From Dendrophyllia cribrosa (Eukaryota; Cnidaria; Anthozoa; Scleractinia; Dendrophylliidae): a stretch of 64,000 nucleotides of DNA. Shown here piece after piece: positions 47,308 to 59,300 of the stretch; position 1 is the first letter of the stretch, and every line of letters starts with the position of its first letter. The translations under genes were made by a program, and so were the position numbers. The stretch is from assembly GCA_024195265.1 (NCBI GenBank), contig JAJLRJ010000010.1:26087676-26151675 (forward strand), in the 5' to 3' direction. The notes under the pieces were generated by a model. It worked only from the letters and a program-made list of their open reading frames with translations. It made no database searches and had not been told where the DNA came from.

Positions 47308-50300
47308 CTATACACAAAATAGTCACGAGGACGCTTTATTTAGTGTTTATACACGATTTCTTTCGATCGAAGTTAACTCAGTTAAAAATAGATGCTACAT
47401 GCTGCAGTATTTCTTGCAACTTTAGTGTTGTCTATTTTTTCGGCAAGTCGAATTTCATCATTTCGTTACGAGACAAGCTGCAAAGAAGGTAGGCTGCATG
47501 ACAGGCAATAGAAAGCGTTCAAAGGGCAGGGGAAGGCAGGATATTGGGCGCGCGCGAAGCACGCGTGAAGAGAGCGTGGAGCGCGCGCGTCCAATATCCT
47601 CTCTTCCCCTCCACTTTCTAGCGCCAGCCACGCAGACTACAAAGCGGGGTGCAGTGTACACATATTTTTAAATTGCCTTATTTAACGCTGCTTTATGCAT
47701 GCACAGTCACCTCACGTACCCGAACCTGCTGGCTACTTTAGGCAAAGAAGAGTGCCCGAACTGTTCCAAATAAAACTATATGAACGTCATTCATTGCATC
47801 AAGTGGTATTAGGGCGGTTTACAATTGAGTGTCGTAAGACCAAAACCAAAGTAATCACTCTGGCCAATCACAACAGACGCAGACAATCTGATGAACCAAT
47901 CAAAACTCGAAGCAAATGCATGTAGCCGGCGCCAAGCGCGGGAAAACGCGGCCGTGCGAGTGAGTTGCAATTGGTTTGATTTTGGTTCTGATTGGTTGAG
48001 AAAGTGGCGCGAGATTTTTTAGCCAATCACAAAGCGTAGCAATGCAAAATCAATACTCTTGACACTCAAATGAAAACCGCTCTAACTGTGAGGTTTTACT
48101 CGCAAAATGTCGAGGTCTGAACCGAGCCGAAACAAACAAACAAATAACACTAAAACATAAAGAAACAGACAGAGAACCATGATATTGAACAACTGCGCAG
48201 TTACCTTACCCTGTATGTCGAAAGAGGACCATCCTTTGGAATGTAATAGGTTGGCAGAGAAGACAATCTAAATGGAAACATGAATGTTAGATATAATACA
48301 AATCCCTTAAAAGATGTTAGAATCAATGGCTTACTTGTAGTATGGTGTTTGGATGGCGACATCACAGAACTGTTCATTGATGTAAGAATGAAGCAGACGT
48401 CTGTCAAAGTCATCTGTCACGTGACCACCGTAATTGACACCTGCCACCTAAAATTAAAAAAAAAAAATCTTTGTCAGTTGTACAGCTGAGAACACCCAGG
48501 GACTCTAAGGAAAATCCAAAGTTTAAATTGGCAAGTTGGATTTAGTCCTTGGAAGATAACACATTTGAAAAAAGGGTCGTAAAATTTAAAAAAAAAAACA
48601 ACTAAAATTTATAAATTCCAATTCGACCTGGAATTCGAGGGCCACAGGTTTGTCAGTCACATATGACTATTAAGTGTCACCTTCGTTAAACAAAGTCGAT
48701 TTATTTTTATTTATTTACATGTTTGGAAATAGATCATATATTTCTTCGAAACTCTAGACTGCACCTCAGATCAAAGGTTGCGCATAGAATGTTAATTCTT
48801 TTCGCATCAGAAAGCCCATCTTACCAGATATTTCAAAGCGTCCCACGGCGTCTCTTCATACTCGTCCAAGTAAATACTCAATAAGTTCTCGGAGACTTCA
48901 AAATCAGAATCATTAAAGCCATACTGAATGTTCCAACCCAGCATAAGAAACTTCCTCCTTTCCAACAACACACTGTGGAAGAAACACAGCGAGAAAAGCA
49001 GCTTTTTGTACTTATCCTGCTTGTGGCAGCGAGTGAACTGCTGTTCTGTGATTAGTTGGTACAGCCGCTTCATGTTCGCCTTTAAACCCTACAGAAAAAA
49101 TAAAACACCAGCGAAGTTACAAGGTAGCTGCTGTGACAAATTATGCTCATTGTAGTGCACCATTTTGAGTAGTTTTCCACTGAGTATTGAAAGTAATTTC
49201 GCGATTGCTTTGGTTTTGCATTGCTACGCTTTGTGATTGGCTCCAAAATCTCGCGCCACTTTCTCAACCAATCAGAAGTAAAACCAAAACCAATTGCGAG
49301 ATGTCTGCACGCGTTTTCGCGCGCTTGGCGCCGGCGACATGTATTTGCTTCGAGTTCTGATTGGCTCATTGGATTGTCTGCGTCTGTTGTGATTGGCCAG
49401 AGCACACACTTTGGTTTTCTTTACGACACTCAATTGAAAACTGCTTTAGCAGATGGAAACTGACTGTTTTAGGTAATTAGCATATTATTTTTACTTGAAA
49501 ATCTAATGTTCTCAAAATAGCATACATATGATTTTTTGTTGTTGGAAATATCATGTTCAGAGCTGAAACCGCAAACAGGCCCCTCACATTTTGTCTTTCC
49601 CTTGAAAATCTAACTTTCTCAAAACTGCATAAACTAGGAGCCTGGTAATAGGCTCCTCCATATACGTAATCTACCAAGCGTCTAACAATAATTCCTGGAC
49701 ACACATGTTCTCCTGTTATAATTTTCTTTGCAAATCCTATTTACAGTATTAAAAGATCACAGCAAATGTGTATGTGTCAGTAACTGACCTTAGGAGGCTC
49801 TGTAGTCATCTTGATGCCGACCTGCAGGATGGAGATGGGGAACTCCGGATGCGGGCTGCTGCTGAGCCACAGTCTGAAGTCAGGGTGCGGCTCCTCCACC
49901 TGCAGCTGCTCCACCAGCTTGTCCAGCTGCGGCATCCAGCTGAGCGACAGGTGACAGTTGGCCAAGAACACCCAGTTACCCTGTAACAAGGACCAATATA
50001 CAGTCAAGATGTACAAGTACCAGGGAATGAATAGCCCATTTCCGAGTTGCCTTTGGATTCTAAGAAAGGCCAAATGCAAAACCATTCATATGGATATAAG
50101 TTTTGTTTCACAAGAAAATAAAACTTTTATTCATGTTAATGGTTTTGCACTTGGTTTCGGTTTGAAAATTAGGCTAAAGGCAACTCAAAAATGGACTATT
50201 ACCGTGTCTGTCTGCTTTTCCACTTGGGCAAAATTACAAATCATACAAGTGGGAACTGCTCAACAGACTAGAAAGTTAGAACCAACTTTTACAGCAAAAC

Positions 50301-53300
50301 AAACAGACCACAGGAAAAAAAAAAGGATTTCATCCAAAGACTCGGGCGCAAAAGTAAGAAGCACCAAAGGCAAAAACTTGCGAAGTGGCTTCCATTTGAA
50401 TAATCGCATAAGATGTCATTAGTTTTACTGTTCGTCATGTTCATATAGAGGTTTAAAAAACTAGAACCATATATAACATAAGCCGAAGAAAAACGTCGAA
50501 CTTACGTCTTTTACTCCTTCCTTGATCATGCGCGTAGCTATGGGTGCCTGACCTTGACCCAACGAGAGGGCATGGAAACGATTTGACATCCCAGAGTTCT
50601 CAGCAAGCTGTAGCAATGCGCTGGTCGGATCCTTTGAGTAAAACATAAACAAAATAGTGCTTTACAGAATAACAACTTTTCGTTCGTTCTCTTTGATAAC
50701 TATGCAAACAACAAACAAAAAAAACGGACAGTGAGATAGCGTTGATTTGCTCACACTTAGAGCGCTTACCATTTGTCAGAACTGCGGGCCGGCACCTTTT
50801 TAAAGACTTATCCCCACAAATCCATCAAAATGATGTATGGTAAGTCTTCACAAGCCTAATGGCTCACAACTGCTGGAGCTTAACCGAGTTTCTGTAGCAT
50901 GAAGTGACTGAGAATATTGCTACTCCCCCCTGGATGGGATGCTAGTCCATCGCAAGGTTACCCCCAACATTTTGTCGCCAGTACCCATTTATACGCCTGG
51001 GTGGAGAGAGACAATAGGGCCATTTATACGAGAGAAATAAGCCGCGGCTTACATAAGCCGCGGCTTATGTAAGCCGCGAACTGACCGTATAAATGGTACA
51101 AAATCACCGTTCGCGTCTTACACAAGCCGCGGCTTATTTAAGACGCGGCTTGTGTAAGCCGCGGGTCTAGGGCTAGTCTTACATAAGCCGCGGCTTATGT
51201 AGTCCGCGAACTTGCTCGTTTAAATGGGTTCGCGGCTTATCTAAGACGGAAACACAAACTGCGCAAGCGTAGGTTTAGCTCACGCGATCGTCTACGCGAT
51301 CTCTTGTGAGCTCCCGACTTTCAGATTGCAAACAAGATGGCTCTACGAGCGTAATTGGTTGCAAAGCTTTGCAAAAGATGGCCGGGAGAGCCGAAAGTTT
51401 GCCATGAATTCTTCCATCTGCAACATGTCGCGATCGCACCAATCCGTCGATTGTTTTCTACCGACTCTTCTCGGATTTCTGTTGTGTTGTATTCCGTGTA
51501 TGCAACGCCGAGTTTATGAATTTTCCTTAACAGCATGGTCTTCATAAGAAAAGAAGACTTCTCAAAATTGAAGAAAACATATCTGAAAAAGTTTCTTTTG
51601 CTTCTTGCTGCAGCGCGCCATCTTGTATTGCTGCAGATTTGTTGCTAATGGTAACATCGCATGTAAACGAGGCTGTATGAAAAATAAGACGCGAACCATT
51701 TATACGAGCACTTCGCGTCTTATGCAAGCCGCGCTCGTATAAATAGGTCAGTTCGCGGCTTACATAAGCCGCGGCTTGTGTAAGCCGCGTCTTAAAATCT
51801 CTCGTATAAATGGCCCTAATGTGGGGCAAAGTGGGGCAAAGAAAACAACACGACGGAAGAGACCAGGCTCGAACTACTGACATTCAGGTTGAAAGTCCAA
51901 CGCGCTTACCACTAGACCACCGCGCCTCCACAAAAAAATGATGTATGCTATCTACGAATTGACCGGTATGGACGACCAGTTTGAAAAAATAATGGTATAC
52001 TATTTACCAACTGACAGGCCCGACCGGCCAGTCCTGGCAAATGCTGAGCGCCCTTAAATTCGCCAACAGGAAAGTCCAGTCGCCCACAGAGCGATACAAA
52101 CTGTCTCATATTACATTGTAAAAAAGGGCGAATCAACTGTCAGTTTGTGTGCGAAACAATTGTTAGTCTACGGGCAAATTTAAAATTTTATTATGGACGA
52201 ATTTCCTGTAGCAGAACTTGTGTGCAGGCGATTCATTCTTGATTCGTTCGTTTTCGTAGATTAACTTACCACTCCAGGAGAAAGAACGAAAATCAGAGGA
52301 GTACGAGTCGATGAATCCTCCACCACCGAAGCCATGTCTAGTACTGGAGGCTCCACAAACCTGAATTTGGAAAACAAACAAGAATTGAAAAGACAGCGAA
52401 AATAAAATAATTTTCTCATGTTTAAAGGATAATTTAACCGTTCATGGGGTCATTTTGGTCCCGATTCAATCCACCTAACAGCGCATCTATGGAGACAAGA
52501 AGCTCTTTCCCCTGAATCAAGAGTTATTTTGGCCCAACAGGGTCATTTCCACATAATTATTTGGTCCAAAACTACTCGATTCTAAATTCCCGGACACACG
52601 GGGCAACTTTTATTGCAACGTTGCGCTCAACAATTGCAGAAGCAGAATCGAGTTCTACTTCTGCGACGTTGCGCGCAACAAATTGCATCGTTTAACACCC
52701 ACAAAAAATGTTGTTGCGCGCAACGTTGCAAGAAACGTTGTACCGTGTGTTCGGGCCTTAACCCTTTCACTCCCAAGAGTGCCAACAATAAAAATTCAAG
52801 AAAAATCCAAAACTTCATTTTGTAAAATATTGAAAAACAAATGGTACCATGCAAAAGTACTGGCGAAGAGGTTTCATTTGAATGGTCTCGCCATAGGATT
52901 TCGTCCACAGACTCAAAAGTTAGAACAAATGGTACCATGCAAAAGTACTGCTGAAGAGGTTTCAATTAAATGGTCACACCATAGGATTTCATCAAGAGAC
53001 TCAAAAGTTAGAACAAATGGTACCATGCAAAAGTACTGCTGAAGAGGTTTCATTTGAATGGTCACACCATAGGATTTCATCCACAGACTCAAAAGTTAGA
53101 ACAAATGGTACCATGCAAAAGTACTGCTGAAGAGGTTTCATTTGAATGGTCACACCATAGGATTTCATCAACAGACTCAAAAGTTAGAACAAATGGTACC
53201 ATGCAAAAGTACTGCTGAAGAGGTTTCATTTGAATGGTCACACCATAGGATTTCATCCACAGACTCAAAAGTTAGGACAAATGGTACCATGCAAAAGTAC

Positions 53301-56300
53301 TGCTGAAGAGGTTTCATTTGAATGGTCACACCATAGGATTTCGTCAACAGACTCAAAAGTTAGAACAAATGGTACCATGCAAAAGTACTGCTGAAGAGGT
53401 TTCATTTGAATGGTCACACAATAGGATTTCGTCCACAGACTCAAAAGTTAGAACAAATGGTACCATGCAAAAGTACTGCTGAAGAGGTTTCATTTGAATG
53501 GTCACACAATAGGATTTCGTCCACAGACTCAAAAAATAGAACAAATGGTACCATGCAAAAGTACTGCTGAAGAGGTTTCATTTGAATGGTCACACCATAA
53601 GATTTCGTCCACAGTCTCAAAAGTTAGAACAAATGGTACCATGCAAAAGTACTGCTGAAGAGGTTTCATTTGAATGGTCACACCATAGGATTTCGTCCAC
53701 AGATTCAAAAGTTAGAACAAATGGTACCATTCAAAAGTACTGCTGAAGAGGTTTCATTTGAATGGTCACAGCATAGGATTTCGTCCACAGACTCAAAAGT
53801 TAGAACAAATGGTACCATGCAAAAGTACTGGCGAAGAGGTTTCATTTGAATGGTCACACAATAGGCTTTCGTCCACAGACTCAAAAGTTAGAACAAATGG
53901 TACCATGCAAAAGTACTGCTGAAGAGGTTTCATTTGAATGGCCACACAATAGGATTTCGTCCACAGACTCAAAAGTTAGAACAAATGGTACCATGCAAAA
54001 GTACTGCTGAAGAGGTTTCATTTGAATGGTCACACAATAGGATTTCGTCCACAGACTCAAAAGTTAGAACAAATGGTACCATGCAAAAGTACTGCTGAAG
54101 AGGTTTCATTTGAATGGTCACACCATAAGATTTCGTCCACAGTCTCAAAAGTTAGAACAAATGGTACCATGCAAAAGTACTGCTGAAGAGGTTTCATTTG
54201 AATGGTCACACCATAGGATTTCGTCCACAGATTCAAAAGTTAGAACTACACTACATGTCTGCATAATTGACTCTGGGAGTAAAAGGGTTAAAATACACCC
54301 CAGATCCCAAATAATACTTTTTTATCTTTTTTACTCACCAAATTGACCTTAATAAACTAAAATCGATCTTTTGAATTGACAGTGTGACTTACTTGGAGCC
54401 AAGGTTGTTTACAATGAAGGATGTGGCGGTGAAAGAGACTCGGTCAGGACGAAGAGATCGAACAATCAGCATTCTCTGTAGCTCATTACACGCGTTCTCC
54501 CATTCACCTACAGGGGATAGTTAAGACAAACCAGTCAAATAGAACTGTAATAAGAGGTCCGATTGATATTAGGGAACTTAAGCAACCAGGACGGCGACGG
54601 CAGCGACAACGGCAAAAGACAATACGTTCAATGAGAAAAAAAAACCAGTGCCTCTGCTCGTGCGTGTTACATTTTGGTACATTTCCTTGCCGTTTCTTGC
54701 AAACAACAACGTCAAATCATCAAATTATAGATTTTGTGGAGAACGTGAGCACACGACGGCTAATTTTCCTTTCTCTATTTGAACTTGAAAGCCGTCACTA
54801 TGAATTCAGCTCCTGGACAATTCAGTCATCAGACAAATTCAACAAATTGGAACAATTGCAAAGTAATTTCAGTGAGTGAGAATTCTTTTTTTTCAATGAC
54901 GTTTTCTTTGCCGTTGTCGTCATGGTTGCTAAAGCTTCCCAATATTATTAACCGCGACGACAAGGCCAAGGAAACGTCACTTGAAAAAAAGAATTTGCGC
55001 TCTTTCATACTACTTTGAGCCAAGGTCATAGGTTTGAATCCCGTTTAAATCTTTTTCAACTGCTTAAGTTGATAACACACTGCAAGGATCAAATTTCACT
55101 TATCTCTGTTTTGCAAATGGTCCAATTTATTTAATTTGTCTAATGTGCCTGAATTGTCCAGGAGCTGAACTCGTAGGGACGGGATTTCCAAATACATAAA
55201 CTCGACAAAATTTATAAGAAGTAATTTTGCCGTTACCTGGCAGTGATGTGTTTTCTGGCTCAGCACTTGTGTACCAGATGTTCCAGTCCCTGGGGTACTG
55301 TTCAAACGATGTTACAACTCCATGGAAATTAGGCAGTCTGACAACAAAACAAAGGCAAGAGTTATCATCTGTGTAATAAGCTGAACAAAAAACTCTGCGT
55401 AAAGTAAGCAGTTTTTAACTGAGCGTCGTAAAACCAAAACCACAGCAATCACTCCAGCCAATCACAACAGACGCAGCCAATCTGATGAACCAATCAGAAC
55501 TCGAAGCAAATACAGGCAGCGGCCTCCATGCGCGGAGAAACGTGTGCGAGTAAGTCACGATTGTTTTTTTTCCTCTGATTGGTTGAAAAAGTGGCGCGTG
55601 ACTTTTTAGCCAACCACAAAGCGTAGCAATGTAAAACCAATGCAGTTGCGAAACTTCTGTCGACACTCCATTAAAAGCCGCTCTAGAATGGTTTTCAATT
55701 GCTACGCTTTGTGATTGGCTAAAAAATCTCGCGCCACTTTATCAACCAATCAGAAGTAAAACCAAAACCAATCGTGACTTGCTCGCACGCGTTTTCCCGC
55801 GCTTGGCGTTGGCTACATGTACTTACTTCGAGCTCTGATTGGTTCATTGGTTTGTCAGCGTCTGTTATGATTGGCCAGAATAATAGTAATAATTGTTTTG
55901 GTTTTACGACACTCAATTTAAAACCGCTCTCTGTAAACATGGACCTTGACTTACTTATCGAGCTCAGTGACATTATCCCAGGAGCTTTCATTGAGCCACT
56001 GAGTACAAGGATTGTCCATCTGTCCTTCCCTGTCCAATACCTATAAATGAACAACAAAACATTTCTACAATCCTGGACAAAACTAGACGCATTTTTCCAC
56101 AACTCCCTTAGTAAAACGCAAATAGTATATCAGAAATGCTCCCCTCCCCTCTCAAAGTTGTCTTCGGAGGTCTGACAATTTCCTGGATTCTTTTCGTAGC
56201 CAAAACAACATTGAATAGGGGGAAGAGGGGGAAGGATTGTCGAAGTAAGAATTATCCTAGTCAAATTTAAAAATCACTTTCAACAGTCTCGACAGTTTTG

Positions 56301-59300
56301 TCCGAGATTGTAGTTCTGAGATGAGAGCTTGAAGGGCTATATCGCCATTTTCCTTAGTATCACTTTGAAAAGCTGAAATACCTATTTCTATCAATGGACG
56401 AGTTTGATGATGATGATGATGCTGATGATGAAAATGACGACGACGATGATGATGATGATGATGACGATGATGATGACGACGATGATGATGATGACGATGA
56501 CGACGACGATGATCATGATCAATGTAAACCTACAATTAACGATCCTGTTTTGTTACCAACTACTATACTAGAACACTAAAACTGTTTAAGACTAACCTCA
56601 TTAATACGGACAGCAAAGAGACAGACCCAGGTGTCCGTATTATAGAGGGTGGTATCTTCGGGACAAAGTGACACAACTGTCCGAATTATAGAGGTGTCCG
56701 AAAGGACTGAGAGGTCAGCTTGACTGTATTAATGGCTTTGGATCGATGATAGAGATTTCAGATTTATAGTCCTTGGCACTAATAGTACCAAAATAATTTC
56801 CTTTTCACATTGGACTGTTTTTTATTAGCAATCAAAAGTGGGCCATAATCAATCAGAGGAATAAGATCAGGTGGAACATCAGCGTTTTTCTTTGCGCTCA
56901 GTTAAGCTTGGTTCCCACCAGGGACATAAGCGGAATCGGAATCGTTAGAACCTTACGATCTAGTGGAAATCGAAACGACGGAAGCGGATAGTAATAGTAA
57001 GCGACGGAAGCGGAAGCGGAATCGGAAGAAAAAGGAAACCTTCTGATCCTTCCGATTCCGATTCCGTCGAGCTTCCGATTCCGATTGCGACTCCATTTTT
57101 TAATTTCCACTAGAACGTAAGGCTCCTTTACGCTTCCGATTACGTCGCTAGTGGGAACCAGCCCTTATGCCATACACGTCAGCCGGAACTCTGTCTTTAT
57201 TTTGCCGTGTTGGTTTTGCAATAATACAATCATGATGCGGTGATTTTTTTTCAAGTTCTTACCCCCGTGTCTTGAAAAAAAAAATGTTTAAAACTAAACG
57301 GATAACTCCTATGTCTTGTTTTCCCCTCCAAAGAATCTTTTGATACTTTCCTCTCGGTAGTACATAGTTTGAGCAAAGGTACATAGTCACATTTTTAGTA
57401 CAATTCTGAACGGAAAAACCCATCAATTTTCCAGGATACTGCCACTTTTGTGGCCCTAAAATATTCAGATCTCATGAAAAACATTTTTAAGTAATAACAA
57501 CAAACTTCATCACCGATTTTTTGCTGAGACAGGTAATGGAATTAGGCTGAACCTTTTTCCAATGCATGACTCTTAAGAAAGTCGCTCACAGAAAACTGGG
57601 CAAAGATGTTTTACATGATAATATTATCTACAGGCCATTACTTAAAGGGCATTCGAAACACTGTTCAAGCATGTATAATTTTACAGGATAGATAAGAAGT
57701 CTTAGAGAAGGCCGAAAAAGTTGGAGACAATGGCAGAAACACTTGATCCCTTCCACTTTTATCTTTCGTGTGCTTTTGTTTTTGTTTCACCTCCAATTAA
57801 ACCAAAATTTAAACACCAAATCAAAGAATTACTCTCTGAAATTCTTCAGAAAGCCGCCGACTTTATTTTTGAAGTCCTCCAAATACCGACCATGATCAGA
57901 TCGTGTCAAATTTAGCAACTTTATCGCACCGATCTATCGCACCAACATTTTTTTCTGTCAACACAAATTATCTATCCCTTTAAGACCCAGTATTGTCCAT
58001 TATGCTTCATGCGGCTCTGTTGTTTTGGTTTTTACAGGAGCGAGGCCTCTATTGTTTTTGAGGTTTTGCTTTTCTCGCAGTAAACATTCAATCGCGTGGA
58101 AAAGAATTCTATTGTTTCGTGCTTGTGTTCTCTTCAAACTTGTTATATTAAAAAACGTTCTTAAGTGTTGCCTGATAGATAAGGTACTTGAATAAACGTT
58201 TACATGGCCGATGAAAACGGATTACAAAGAGCTGTAAGACCTACCGGATTTTCCAACATCAAGAAAACGACCGCAGATGGGTCTTTAAATAGTTAAAAGT
58301 TGGTTATATTAAACACTTAATTACCCGAAAGAATAGCTCTTTGAGCTAGTTTGCGGATGGCAAATATACCATTTCTTATTCTTAAATAAAGTTGTTGTTG
58401 TTGTTGTTGTTGTTTTTGTTGTAACTTACCACGCCACCTCTGAGGAAGAAGTTGTATTCGTCCATGTTGAGCTTGCCGGCAGCTTCCAGTATTTTAGAGC
58501 ACATTTGGAATGAAAACAGAAGCTTGTGGCGTTCAAACAAGCCACGGCACGTGAACCTGGACAAACATAACAAGAAAAATTCTAAATATTTATTTTAACA
58601 AAATTGTTGAAAAACAGACAGCACCACAGGAAAGTACTACTCAATAGCTTTCATTTGAATGGTCAGACTATAGGGTTTCATCCACAGACTCAAAAGTTAG
58701 AACCACCTTGTACAGCATAACAAACAGTACCACAGGAAAGTACTACTCAATAGCTTTCATTTGAATGGTCACACTTTAGGATTTCATCCACAGACTCAAA
58801 GTTAGAACCACTTTGTACAGCATAATAAACAGTACCACAGGAAAGTACTGCTCAATAGCTTAGTTTCAATTGAATGGTCCGGACTATTGGGTTTCATCCA
58901 CAGACTCAAAAGTTAGAACCACTTTCTACAGCATAATAAGCAGTACCACAGGAAAGTACTACTCAATAGCTTTGTTTCAATTGAATGGTCCGGACTATTG
59001 GGTTTCATCCACAGACTCAAAAGTTAGAACCACTTTCTACAGCATAATAAACAGTACCACAGGAAAGTACTACTCAATAGCTTAGTTTCAATTGAATGGT
59101 CCGGACTATTGGGTTTCATCCACAGACTCAAAAGTTAGAACCACTTTCTACAGCATAATAAGCAGTACCACAGGAAAGTACTACTCAATAGCTTTCATTC
59201 GAATGGTTACAGTTTAGATTTCATCCGCAGACACAAACATTAGAATCACTGACTGTTTGATAGATCATTGCGGCTCTGGCTCGGCGACAAACTTCCCAGT

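Noticed and set aside
52758..54291. Regular repeats that might suggest a CRISPR array
   Set aside because: Units are contiguous 88-bp tandem copies with no unique spacers, in an intron of an animal gene.
56394..56579. Open frame encoding a poly-aspartate protein
   Set aside because: It is the translation of a GAT/GAC microsatellite within a DNAH2 intron.
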